Source: CAYLZO01 sp964387775
GTDB taxonomy: Bacteria > Chloroflexota > Anaerolineae > JAAYZQ01
Direction of reading: 5' to 3'
NCBI GenBank assembly: GCA_964387775.1
Contig: CAYLZO010000122.1
Location: forward strand, 1-15,675
DNA: 15,675 nt
Under the pieces are notes generated by a model. The model ran no database searches and was not told the DNA's origin. It saw nothing but the letters and a program-made list of their open reading frames with translations. The translations under genes were made by a program, and so were the position numbers. Shown here one piece after another: positions 5,968 to 12,806 of the stretch. Positions within the stretch are counted from its first letter, which is position 1, and each line of letters opens with the position of its first letter.

Positions 5968-8900
5968 ATGAGCACAAGAAGAGCGGCTCTAGCTGTATGT
6001 CTGATTGCCTTGGCCGGCGTGTTGCTGTACGACCATACGACCGCCACGGCCAGCAGCGCCCAGACGCCGGCCGAAGTGCTGAGCACCCAGGCTACCCCGA
6101 CCCCTATCCCCACCCCATTTCCCATCACCCCGCCGGATGCCAGCCTTATCGCCGTCAGCCAACCGGACGACGAGGGCTACGCTACCGTTACCGGAGCGGC
6201 AGGCGCCGTCCAGGCAAATTCTTCGGTGATTGTCATCAACCTGAGCGCCCGCGACTTCATGACGACCACGGCCGACGCCACTGGCGCGTTCACCACCAAC
6301 CTCTATGCCCCGCCGGGCTCGTCGCTGTTGATCAAGTACGATCCCGAAGGGTCCCTCATACGCTGGTTCTGGGAGCTCGGGCAGACAGAAGTCGCGGGCT
6401 CTACCATCGAGAACCTGAACCCGCTGCCGGGCACGATCCTATACGTCGGCCGGCCCTCTACCGGCGATGGGCAGACACAGCCCTTCTACGCCGTCAGCGC
6501 CTTTATGGGCGAGGGTGCCAAGGGATGGGCTGGTTGGGCGATGACCGGCACTCTCCAGGTGCCCCCTGGCGAGCCGCCGCCAGGCCTCACCGCCCAGCGC
6601 GGCCAGCCGATCACGGTCACGGCCAAGGTGCGGGTCACGTCGCCGGCGATCACCTGTACCGGAACGCCCACCTATCACGTAAACGCCCTTGGCATCGGCT
6701 TGCGCTACCTGTTCGACGCCGATGGCCGTCCGCACCCCTGGGACAATTGGTTCAACACCTTCCTCTTTAGCCCCACCGGGCTGCCCATCGAGCACGAGGC
6801 GGGTGGCGAGGTCTGGAGGACTAACACCGGGGCAACCTTGACTTCTCTGACTTGCGTCAGCAATCACGCTTTTGAGGGAGATCTGGAGTTCACGCTGACC
6901 GTGCCCATCACCTTGCCCGATGGGATCTATAGGCCGGAAGCGTGGTTGCTGGGCACCGACGTCCCCCAAAGCCAGGAGGAGATGGTCGCTGTGGTCTGGT
7001 ACAACAACTACGAGACGGTCTTTGGCCTACCATCGTTCAGGGTTGGATCACCCGCGCCACCCCGCATCCCCTGGACCCTGCTGAGCAACTATCCCGTCAA
7101 CGGCCATCGCGGGGTGGACGCCCAAGAAGATAGGGGGGACTACGCGCTATCCACCCGGGTCTTGATCCCACCGCACCAAGCGGTCATCCCCCGCCTGGAC
7201 GAGCGAACCGGGGAGCCCCTCAACTACCAGCTCGAGCCCGAATCCTACTGGGTGTCGGGCACCGAGCGCCGTCTGCCCAACCCGCCCCACATCCCCCTGG
7301 ATCTGCCGTCGGGCCAGTTGACCATCGAGGTCATCAAACCGGATGACAGCGTGGACCAACTGGGGCCAACGACCATCAACCAGCCCTCTGTGCGCACGCC
7401 CACCGTGCCCGGCGGCAGCGACCTCGACGAGGCCACCGGCGAAATGGGAGATATCTACCAATTGGCGACGAGGGACGAGGCCTTTGCCTACACCTTCGAC
7501 CAGTACGGCCCTCACACCATCGCCGTGTGGGGTGAGGTGAACGACATCTATGGCAACACCTACGCCGTCCAGGGCACCTACGAGCTGATCGTGGCCCGCG
7601 TGCTCGATCTGGATCCCGGCCAACTGCCCACCACCCCCTACAAGCAGGGTGACGCCGTTGCACCCGGTTTGCACCTGTTCCCGCCCGTCCCTGCCGAGGT
7701 GCATATTCATCTGACCCACATGCCCTACTCCGACCCAGATCAAGCCATCACCGCCACCATCGTCGGTCAGGCCAATCGCTTTGGCTATTTCCAGCCGCCG
7801 CCCGGCATTGAAATGCGGCTGGACTCCCCGGGCGAGTTCCGCCTGGACTACTCGGCCTTTTACGAGGCCCCCGATGGCACCCTGTGGGCGGGAGCTATGA
7901 CCTGGGGCAACGTCGTCGAGGGGCCGACCCCCATGATGGAAGCCCACGGGCGGCGAGGGTTGGACTATAAGGACAACACGATTAACGACATGCCCGCCTG
8001 GTTCGAGGTGCTCAATCTGCCCCCGGCCAAACTTAACGGCGCTCTCGAAGTCTACTATCCCTACTTCAGCGGCGACGTCCACTGGGGGGACGAAACCCCA
8101 GATCGCTCCCCTGGCGACTCGATTCACACCATCATCAGCGTCAAAGACCTGACCGGCGCCAGCGAGATAATCTATAACACGCTGCGCGATCACTTTGCCC
8201 GGGCGACCAACTGCTACCGCTGGCCGCCAATGGACTGTGACGCAGTCGGGCTCGAGAAGCGCATCGAAGTGGGCGAAGCGCCGCTCTTTATCACCACCCA
8301 GAGCGGCATCGACGCCGGGGTGGCCCCTGAGCAGATCGACCTGTGGGGCTATTGGTATGGCTCCTCCGAGCGGCCGGACGTGCGGGTGCGCGAGATTCTG
8401 TCCGAAGACGGCATGGGCACTGCCTACTGGCGCTTCAACGATACCTACGGCTACCAGATCGGTGAGCCAGCCGACGGCGACCAGCCGGGCGACCTCAAGT
8501 GGGAGTTCGGCGGGACGGTCCTGCGTACCATCAACAACACCATCCCCCTCAACGAGTACGCCATCTACAGCTCGCTGTGGGTGCTGCTGCCCCACGACGA
8601 TCCGGTGGGCGCGCGCATCACGCCCCCCTTCCAGGACGCCACCGGCGCCAGCATCAACGGTGGTCCGATCATGACCCTGCTTGGGCAAGAAATCGACATG
8701 CTCTTCCTGCCCAAGGGCGTGCGCCCTGGTGATGTGCTGGAGCTGGGAGAGGCAATCGCTTTCTCCGGCCACGTCGGGCCGCCGCTGGACAGCCGCGTCG
8801 ACGTGACCATCACCTCGCCTGGCGGCGCCACATACAGCCAAAGCTGGCACGCCAACAAGATCGGCTGGCTCTATGACCCCTCCTTTGATTTTGTGGCCAA

Positions 8901-9462
8901 CGAAGTGGGCCGCTGGACGGTGGACGTCTTCGTCGAACACGACCGGCCCTATCCGCCCATCGGCGTCACGCCCCAGAGCCACAACACTGGCACCGTGCTG
9001 GGCACCAGCGGACGCTACGAATTCTACGTCGTCGATCCAGGGGCCCCTGCCCTGCACATCTCCGCGCCAGAACCCGGTTTTATCGTCTGGTCGGACTCTC
9101 AAGTCAAGCCGGTCGAGATCCAGGGGCGCGCGCCGGCGGGGACGACGGCCGTCTACTATACCATCCACGACAAGGGCGTGGTCATGGGTCAGGGCAGCCT
9201 GACCCCAGGTCCTGGCGGTTTCTTTACCCTCGTCTACGACGCCAGAGCGCTCCACGAAGACTTTCCGATGCTGAGCCTGACGGCTCGCGAGGGACGGTGG
9301 GAGGGCCTGGCCGACGAAGTGAGTATTCACCTGCTGGCGGTTGGGGCAGAGACACCCTGTGCTGCCGCCGTGACGCTGATCGGCGAGGAGGTCTTTGTCC
9401 AAGGCGGAGAGGATCCAGGTGGGTTCTTCCCAATCTACCTGCCGTTGGTGACGAAGAACTGA
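5968..9462 (+). CDS. Very large secreted beta-rich protein of unknown function with YLPLV C-terminal tail
   Basis: 1164 aa. Start chosen at ATG 5968 because AAGGAG lies 8 nt upstream; the longer frame to 5935 adds 11 residues in front of the signal peptide. Residues 1-30 are a signal peptide (ALAVCLIALAGVLL). A Thr/Pro linker (about 40-57, TPTPIPTPFPITPP) leads to an Ig-like or carboxypeptidase-regulatory-like domain (about 60-125, ending in DATGAFTTNLYAPPGSSLLIKYD). The remainder looks like a chain of beta-sandwich modules. One spans about 935-1025 (LELGEAIAFSGHVGPP... VGRWTVDVFVEHDRPYPP). Another spans about 1028-1125 (LHISAPEPGFIVWSDSQ... RAPAGTTAVYYTIHD). Aromatic clusters are frequent (WFWELG, GWAGWAM, PWDNWFNTF, LWGYWYG). 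There is no CxxCH or catalytic motif I recognise. The last residues, FFPIYLPLVTKN, are the tail typical of exported Chloroflexota proteins, presumably for sorting or anchoring. It lies between two cytochromes, with 47 and 28 nt gaps, so it is probably co-expressed as scaffold, substrate-binding or substrate protein of the same surface complex (inference). Confidence 0.85.
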   Translation: MSTRRAALAVCLIALAGVLLYDHTTATASSAQTPAEVLSTQATPTPIPTPFPITPPDASLIAVSQPDDEGYATVTGAAGAVQANSSVIVINLSARDFMTTTADATGAFTTNLYAPPGSSLLIKYDPEGSLIRWFWELGQTEVAGSTIENLNPLPGTILYVGRPSTGDGQTQPFYAVSAFMGEGAKGWAGWAMTGTLQVPPGEPPPGLTAQRGQPITVTAKVRVTSPAITCTGTPTYHVNALGIGLRYLFDADGRPHPWDNWFNTFLFSPTGLPIEHEAGGEVWRTNTGATLTSLTCVSNHAFEGDLEFTLTVPITLPDGIYRPEAWLLGTDVPQSQEEMVAVVWYNNYETVFGLPSFRVGSPAPPRIPWTLLSNYPVNGHRGVDAQEDRGDYALSTRVLIPPHQAVIPRLDERTGEPLNYQLEPESYWVSGTERRLPNPPHIPLDLPSGQLTIEVIKPDDSVDQLGPTTINQPSVRTPTVPGGSDLDEATGEMGDIYQLATRDEAFAYTFDQYGPHTIAVWGEVNDIYGNTYAVQGTYELIVARVLDLDPGQLPTTPYKQGDAVAPGLHLFPPVPAEVHIHLTHMPYSDPDQAITATIVGQANRFGYFQPPPGIEMRLDSPGEFRLDYSAFYEAPDGTLWAGAMTWGNVVEGPTPMMEAHGRRGLDYKDNTINDMPAWFEVLNLPPAKLNGALEVYYPYFSGDVHWGDETPDRSPGDSIHTIISVKDLTGASEIIYNTLRDHFARATNCYRWPPMDCDAVGLEKRIEVGEAPLFITTQSGIDAGVAPEQIDLWGYWYGSSERPDVRVREILSEDGMGTAYWRFNDTYGYQIGEPADGDQPGDLKWEFGGTVLRTINNTIPLNEYAIYSSLWVLLPHDDPVGARITPPFQDATGASINGGPIMTLLGQEIDMLFLPKGVRPGDVLELGEAIAFSGHVGPPLDSRVDVTITSPGGATYSQSWHANKIGWLYDPSFDFVANEVGRWTVDVFVEHDRPYPPIGVTPQSHNTGTVLGTSGRYEFYVVDPGAPALHISAPEPGFIVWSDSQVKPVEIQGRAPAGTTAVYYTIHDKGVVMGQGSLTPGPGGFFTLVYDARALHEDFPMLSLTAREGRWEGLADEVSIHLLAVGAETPCAAAVTLIGEEVFVQGGEDPGGFFPIYLPLVTKN

Positions 9463-9490
9463 CCATCACGAAAAAGGGAGGAGCAAGGAC

Positions 9491-11056
9491 GTGGGAACTC
9501 GACTCTGGCTACCGTTGCTCGGAACGCTGGCCTTGCTGTTCGGCGGTGTGGGCCTGCTGCTCGGCGTATCGGCCGCTCCTGCCGCTACGGTCGATGGCAT
9601 CGTCGTCGACCGTGACGGCATTCCCCTGACCGGGGCTACAGTGCGCTGGCGAGCAACTGACCACGCCACCACGACGGCGCCCGACGGCCAGTTCAACCTC
9701 GGCGGCCTGCCCGAAGGCCAGGAGATCGAGATCACCGCCTGGGCCGACGGCTACTATATCGCCAGCACCCACGTCACACCCACCGTCGGCGGCATCACCC
9801 TCACCGTGCGGCTCTATCACCGGAAGGACCATCCCGAATACGAGTGGGTATCGCCCATCAGCGGCACCTCGACGGGGGCCTGCGGCAACTGCCACCCGAT
9901 GATCGTGGCCCAGTGGATCACCAACGCCCACGGCCTGGCCACGTCCAATCCGCGTTTCTTCAGCCTGTACAACGGCACCGATCTGACGGGCACCCTGCCT
10001 GTCACGCCCGGCTACGTGCTCGACTTTCCGGGCACGGCCGGCAACTGTGCCAACTGTCACGCGCCCGGCTGGGGCGTGGACGGCTACCTGACCACGGACA
10101 TGAACGACGCGCGGGACGTGATCACCGCCGGCATCCATTGCGACTACTGCCACAAGGTCGGCGGGGTCTATCTGAATCCCGCCACCGGCTCGGTCTATGC
10201 CAATGTGCCCGGCGCCCAGAGCACGCGCCTGCTCCGCCCGCCGCCGGGCGACGACATCTTTTTCGGCCCCTACGACGACATCCACGATCCAGACACCTAT
10301 CTGCCGGCCATGACGGAGAGCCGCTACTGCGCGCCCTGCCACCAGTTCAGCTTTTGGGGCACGCCGATCTATGAATCGTACAACGAGTGGCTGGCCAGCC
10401 CCTACGCCGAGGCGGGGATCATGTGCCAGGACTGCCACATGCCGCCTAACGGTGACGCCTACTTCGCTCTGCCCGAGGTGGGTGGGCTGGCGCATCCGTC
10501 GGACCGGATCCCCTCTCACCTGGACCTGGGCGCGAGGAGTCTCGACCTGTTACAGAACACCGTAACCATGACCCTGCACGTGGAGCAGGTGGCGGGGGTC
10601 GTCTCGGTGACGGTGACCATCACCAACATCGAGGCCGGCCACTACGTGCCCACCGACTTTCCGGGACGACACCTGCTCTTGACGGTCGTAGCTCAGGATG
10701 AGCTGGGGCAGGCTTTGCCCCTACAGGCCGGTCCCCTCGTGCCGGCATGGGGCGGGGCGCAGGCCGGGCTGCCGGGCAAAGCCTTTGCCAAGGTGCTGCG
10801 CGATGTGCAGAGCGGCGAGGCGCCGGTGGTCAGCTACTGGAAGCAGGCGCTGATCGCCAGCGACAACCGCATCCCAGCCATGGGCAGCGATCGGTCAGCC
10901 TACACGTTTGCCGCGCCGCCCGGTGGAGATCCGGTGACGGTCACAGCCGAGTTGCGCTTCCGGCGCACCTTTCAGGCGGTGATGGAAGCCAAGGGTTGGG
11001 ATGAGCCGGATATTGTGATGGAGCAGGTTCATGCAACGATTGGGATAGCGCCGTAG
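9491..11056 (+). CDS. Exported pentahaem cytochrome c with N-terminal carboxypeptidase-regulatory-like domain
   Basis: 521 aa, GTG start at 9491 with GGAGG 9 nt upstream. Residues 1-32 are a signal peptide (LWLPLLGTLALLFGGVGLLLGV, cleavage near AAPAA). Residues 33-110 are a CarboxypepD_reg-like beta domain (VDGIVVDRDGIPLTGATVRW... DGQFNLGGLPEGQ). Five haem c sites follow: CGNCH (131-135), CANCH (186-190), CDYCH (217-221), CAPCH (280-284) and CQDCHMP (312-318). The spacing and QWITNAHG after the first site resemble the cytochrome c554/NrfH-like multihaem group. Possible extra His ligands are H147, H265, H335 and H343. Residues about 355-520 form a haem-free beta domain with the motif ITNIEAGHYVPTDFPGRHLLL, seen at the C-terminus of other multihaem cytochromes. 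The role is electron transfer outside the cytoplasmic membrane, presumably with the di-haem protein of the same operon; direction and partner are unknown. Last gene of the operon; no clear terminator follows directly. Confidence 0.88.
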   Translation: MGTRLWLPLLGTLALLFGGVGLLLGVSAAPAATVDGIVVDRDGIPLTGATVRWRATDHATTTAPDGQFNLGGLPEGQEIEITAWADGYYIASTHVTPTVGGITLTVRLYHRKDHPEYEWVSPISGTSTGACGNCHPMIVAQWITNAHGLATSNPRFFSLYNGTDLTGTLPVTPGYVLDFPGTAGNCANCHAPGWGVDGYLTTDMNDARDVITAGIHCDYCHKVGGVYLNPATGSVYANVPGAQSTRLLRPPPGDDIFFGPYDDIHDPDTYLPAMTESRYCAPCHQFSFWGTPIYESYNEWLASPYAEAGIMCQDCHMPPNGDAYFALPEVGGLAHPSDRIPSHLDLGARSLDLLQNTVTMTLHVEQVAGVVSVTVTITNIEAGHYVPTDFPGRHLLLTVVAQDELGQALPLQAGPLVPAWGGAQAGLPGKAFAKVLRDVQSGEAPVVSYWKQALIASDNRIPAMGSDRSAYTFAAPPGGDPVTVTAELRFRRTFQAVMEAKGWDEPDIVMEQVHATIGIAP

Positions 11057-11121
11057 GGGAGACGGGGAACAAGGGATATACAGGCAATGGTTGGGAAAAG
11101 GGCATCGTGACACTTGCGTGT

Positions 11122-11150
11122 TTGCCCTCACCAAGAATCTGTGCTATACT
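11122..11150 (+). promoter_or_regulatory. Promoter of RNA module, copy 1
   Basis: TTGCCC (11122-11127), 17-nt spacer, TATACT (11145-11150). The same arrangement, spacer length and almost the same spacer bases occur in copy 2, so the promoter is part of the duplicated unit. Predicted transcription start is near 11157. Confidence 0.7.
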
Positions 11151-11156
11151 GTGGTC

Positions 11157-11291
11157 GATGTCAAATGTTGCGTCTCCAAGAGAGGGTTCCATGACAGGTT
11201 TTTAGTACGAGACCCCTTGGGGGCATATCGATTTGTCGATAAATCGATTTCTCTACCAAAGGACCGGCCTATCGGGTCGGTCCTTTCTCTT
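11157..11291 (+). ncRNA. Structured small RNA, copy 1 of a duplicated family
   Basis: A stretch closely similar to 12186-12316, bounded by a promoter on the left and an intrinsic terminator on the right. Predicted fold: stem A, GTCTCCAAG (11172-11180) with CTTGGGGGC (11216-11224). After a 3-nt bulge comes stem B, GGGTT (11184-11188) with GACCC (11211-11215), enclosing a loop with CATGACAGGTTTTT. Then an AT-rich hairpin, TCGATTTGTCGATAAATCGA (11228-11247), and last the terminator hairpin (11261-11283). Stem differences from copy 2 all keep pairing (U-G for C-G in stems A and B, G-U for A-U in the third hairpin). No substantial protein could be encoded; the only ORF is ATG ACA GGT TTT TAG at 11191-11205. 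I do not recognise the family: it is not tRNA-, tmRNA- or RNase P-like. It may be a regulatory sRNA or a structured repeat RNA. Confidence 0.7.
11261..11291 (+). terminator. Intrinsic terminator of RNA copy 1
   Basis: GGACCGGCC (11261-11269) pairs with GGTCGGTCC (11275-11283), nine pairs with one G-U and a short loop, followed by TTTCTCTT. It ends the RNA and insulates the following gene pair from upstream transcription. Confidence 0.85.
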
Positions 11292-11341
11292 GGCCAGAAC
11301 AGCCCATGGTGCTGAATAGCCGCTGGCTCTCACAGGCGAGT

Positions 11342-11370
11342 TTGCATCTTCTTGGACCTTGAGGTACAAT
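11342..11370 (+). promoter_or_regulatory. Promoter of the 92-aa protein / retropepsin pair
   Basis: TTGCAT (11342-11347), 17-nt spacer, TACAAT (11365-11370), downstream of the RNA terminator. It overlaps the upstream in-frame ATG at 11359, which supports the ATG at 11419 as the true start. Predicted leader about 40 nt. Confidence 0.65.
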
Positions 11371-11418
11371 GAGATACAGGAGCTCTGTCCTATCAGGCAG
11401 ACGGATAAGGAGGCGAGC

Positions 11419-11697
11419 ATGATCTGGTCCAAAGTGCGAGATGCCTATCCCGATCAATGGCTCATCATCGAAGCCCTGGCAGCCCACACCCAGGGTAGTC
11501 AACGCCTACTCGATCGCATTGCGGTAATCGAGACTTGCGCCGACGGTGCTGCTGCAATGCAAAGCTATCAACGACTGCACCAAGAATACCCTGCACGCGA
11601 GTTCTACTTTGTGCACACTGCCCGCGAGGATCTAGACATCCGAGAGCGGCGATGGATTGGGATCCGGAGGGCTGATGCGGCTTACGCTGAGGGATGA
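11419..11697 (+). CDS. Small protein of unknown function, partner of a retropepsin-like protease
   Basis: 92 aa. Start chosen at ATG 11419, with AAGGAGG 5 nt upstream; the longer frame begins inside the promoter. Conserved-looking blocks are WSKVRDAYPDQWLIIEALAAHT (3-24), LLDRIAVIETC (31-41), AMQSYQRLHQEYPAREFYFVHT (46-67) and LDIRERRWIGIRR (72-84). It is soluble, with no signal peptide. I know this sequence pattern from small hypothetical proteins in Chloroflexota and cyanobacteria that sit directly before a retropepsin-like aspartic protease gene, exactly as here. Its end overlaps the protease start by 23 bp, so the two are translationally coupled. It could be the inhibitor, chaperone or substrate of the protease; no function is established to my knowledge. 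Confidence 0.85.
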   Translation: MIWSKVRDAYPDQWLIIEALAAHTQGSQRLLDRIAVIETCADGAAAMQSYQRLHQEYPAREFYFVHTAREDLDIRERRWIGIRRADAAYAEG

Positions 11698-12070
11698 TCT
11701 GCCGTTCGTCCAGGTCACGGTCATCTACCGGAATGTAGAGCTCGAAATCTCCGACGTGCTGGTGGACACTGGTTCAGCAACTACGATCCTGGCCGCCGAC
11801 CAGGTCGCCCGGATCGGCATCATACCAGAGCCATCCGACATTCTGTATACCATCCGAGGTGTCGGTGGGATAGAAACTGTATTCACTCGCCGGATCGGGC
11901 GGTTGCGCATCGGGCGACGGGAGGTGACTGATTTCGAGGTCGAAGTCGGCGGCATGGATTACGGCTTTGAGATCCAAGGCATCCTGGGAATGGATTTTCT
12001 CTTACAAGCAGGAGCCATTATCAACCTTCGTGACTTGAGCCTTGAATTCCCGAGCGAAGCTCCTGACTGA
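11675..12070 (+). CDS. Retropepsin-like aspartic protease
   Basis: 131 aa from ATG 11675, chosen because GGAGG lies 4 nt upstream; an in-frame ATG at 11657 adds six residues without a better site. The catalytic Asp motif is VLVDTGSATTIL (28-39, DTG at 31-33). The flap region is about 58-68 (YTIRGVGGIET). The second hydrophobic-hydrophobic-Gly element is GILGMDFLL (102-110). One DTG in a chain of about 130 residues means the enzyme must dimerise, as retroviral proteases do. There is no signal peptide or membrane segment, so a cytoplasmic peptidase is expected. Its substrate is unknown; the overlapping upstream 92-aa protein is the obvious candidate partner. The pair is enclosed by the two copies of the small RNA module. 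Confidence 0.9.
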   Translation: MRLTLRDDLPFVQVTVIYRNVELEISDVLVDTGSATTILAADQVARIGIIPEPSDILYTIRGVGGIETVFTRRIGRLRIGRREVTDFEVEVGGMDYGFEIQGILGMDFLLQAGAIINLRDLSLEFPSEAPD

Positions 12071-12150
12071 CCTACACTTGGCGATCCCGATGTGGGACTC
12101 GTCTTGGCAGCGCTTGACCCACTTGAGAGTACATAGCTGCATCGGCAGGT

Positions 12151-12179
12151 TTGCTCTCGCCAAGAATCTGTGCTATACT
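12151..12179 (+). promoter_or_regulatory. Promoter of RNA module, copy 2
   Basis: TTGCTC (12151-12156), 17-nt spacer, TATACT (12174-12179). The spacer differs from copy 1 at a single base, and the homology between the modules begins only a few bases upstream of the -35. Predicted start near 12186. Confidence 0.7.
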
Positions 12180-12185
12180 ATGGCC

Positions 12186-12316
12186 GATGTCAAGGGTTGC
12201 GCCTCCAAGAGAGGGTCCCATGACAGGTTTTTGGTAAGTGACCCCTTGGGGGCACCTCGATTTATCGATAAATCGATTTCTCTACAAGAGACCGGCCTAC
12301 GAGGCCGGTCTTTCTC
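12186..12316 (+). ncRNA. Structured small RNA, copy 2 of a duplicated family
   Basis: Same architecture as the copy at 11157-11291. Stem A is GCCTCCAAG (12201-12209) with CTTGGGGGC (12245-12253). After a 3-nt bulge, stem B is GGGTC (12213-12217) with GACCC (12240-12244). The third hairpin, TCGATTTATCGATAAATCGA (12257-12276), is a perfect palindrome. The terminator hairpin is at 12289-12311. The only ORF inside is ATG ACA GGT TTT TGG TAA (12220-12237), so even the mini-ORF length is not kept (four versus five codons). Downstream lie about 100 bp and then genes on the opposite strand. This RNA therefore cannot be the leader of a following gene, which supports a free-standing small RNA. Confidence 0.7.
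12289..12316 (+). terminator. Intrinsic terminator of RNA copy 2
   Basis: AGACCGGCCT (12289-12298) pairs with AGGCCGGTCT (12302-12311), ten perfect pairs around a 3-nt loop, followed by TTCTC. Against copy 1 the outermost pair changed from G-C to A-U on both sides, and two G-U pairs became Watson-Crick. Confidence 0.85.
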
Positions 12317-12417
12317 ATGACAAAGCAGCGCACCAGATTGCGATGTAGCTGTCTCGCCAAGTTGCCATTCGGGATGGGTTTCGAGGCTTTCTGGAAAGAG
12401 CTCGATGTACAGGACGT

Positions 12418-12795
12418 TTAGCCATATCCTGGGGTCAAACCGTGGAGTTCATCTACCCAGTAGCGGTAGTCATGGAGGACAATCGCATTGGCGCTCTGTT
12501 CATCGTCGGCCCACACTTGCTCGGCCAATAGCCGGCGTTCCTTTTGACCACGCTTCACCCTCAGCAGAACGCCCCTCCGCTCGTCTACCTCATTGACGCC
12601 GAGAACAGTGATCGGCTCGGCGTGAGCTGGTTCATCAGGGTCGCGCCAGGTGGCGGCAAAGGGGAAGTGCATCGCATCGGTGAAATAGACTTCGATAGCC
12701 GACAGCTCCTCGGACTGATTGTAGCAGTCAACCGTGACCTCGCTGAGGCGTTGGGCTTGATCCGCCAGCTTGGTGATGTCTTCCATGTCGTCCAT
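12418..12795 (-). CDS. CcbP-like small protein (possible calcium-binding), last gene of the AbiE-type operon
   Basis: 125 aa. Start chosen at ATG 12795, preceded by GAGGAG 5 nt upstream. The longer open frame to 13014 overlaps the upstream gene and has no own start signal. The core looks like the CcbP family: AIEVYFTDAMHFPFAATW (33-50), PITVLGVNE (61-69), GVLLRVKRGQKERRLLAEQV (75-94), and an acidic WADDEQSANAIVLHDYRYWVDEL tail (95-117). CcbP of heterocystous cyanobacteria is an acidic protein that binds Ca2+; many relatives are uncharacterised. The acidic residues here could serve the same purpose, but binding cannot be shown from sequence. It starts 11 nt after the stop of the 372-aa gene, so it belongs to the same transcript. 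No clear terminator follows; convergent RNA copy 2 ends about 100 bp away. Confidence 0.8.
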   Translation of the reverse strand: MDDMEDITKLADQAQRLSEVTVDCYNQSEELSAIEVYFTDAMHFPFAATWRDPDEPAHAEPITVLGVNEVDERRGVLLRVKRGQKERRLLAEQVWADDEQSANAIVLHDYRYWVDELHGLTPGYG

Positions 12796-12806
12796 GAGTT
12801 CTCCTC

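Noticed and set aside
7147..9402. 751-codon open frame on the - strand, opposite the large secreted protein
   Set aside because: Low-complexity Arg/Gly/Val/Asp-rich translation without family motifs. It is an antisense shadow of a GC-rich gene; the + frame has a ribosome site, signal peptide and family tail.
9509..10519. 336-codon - frame antisense to the pentahaem cytochrome
   Set aside because: A shadow frame; the haem motifs and signal peptide establish the + gene.
11157..11291. RNA copy 1 as a transcription attenuator or riboswitch for the 92-aa gene
   Set aside because: That gene has its own promoter after the terminator, and copy 2 has no co-directional gene downstream.
11157..12316. 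6S RNA, tmRNA, RNase P or tRNA identity for the duplicated RNA
   Set aside because: No long central-bubble rod, tag frame, conserved P4 elements or cloverleaf could be made.
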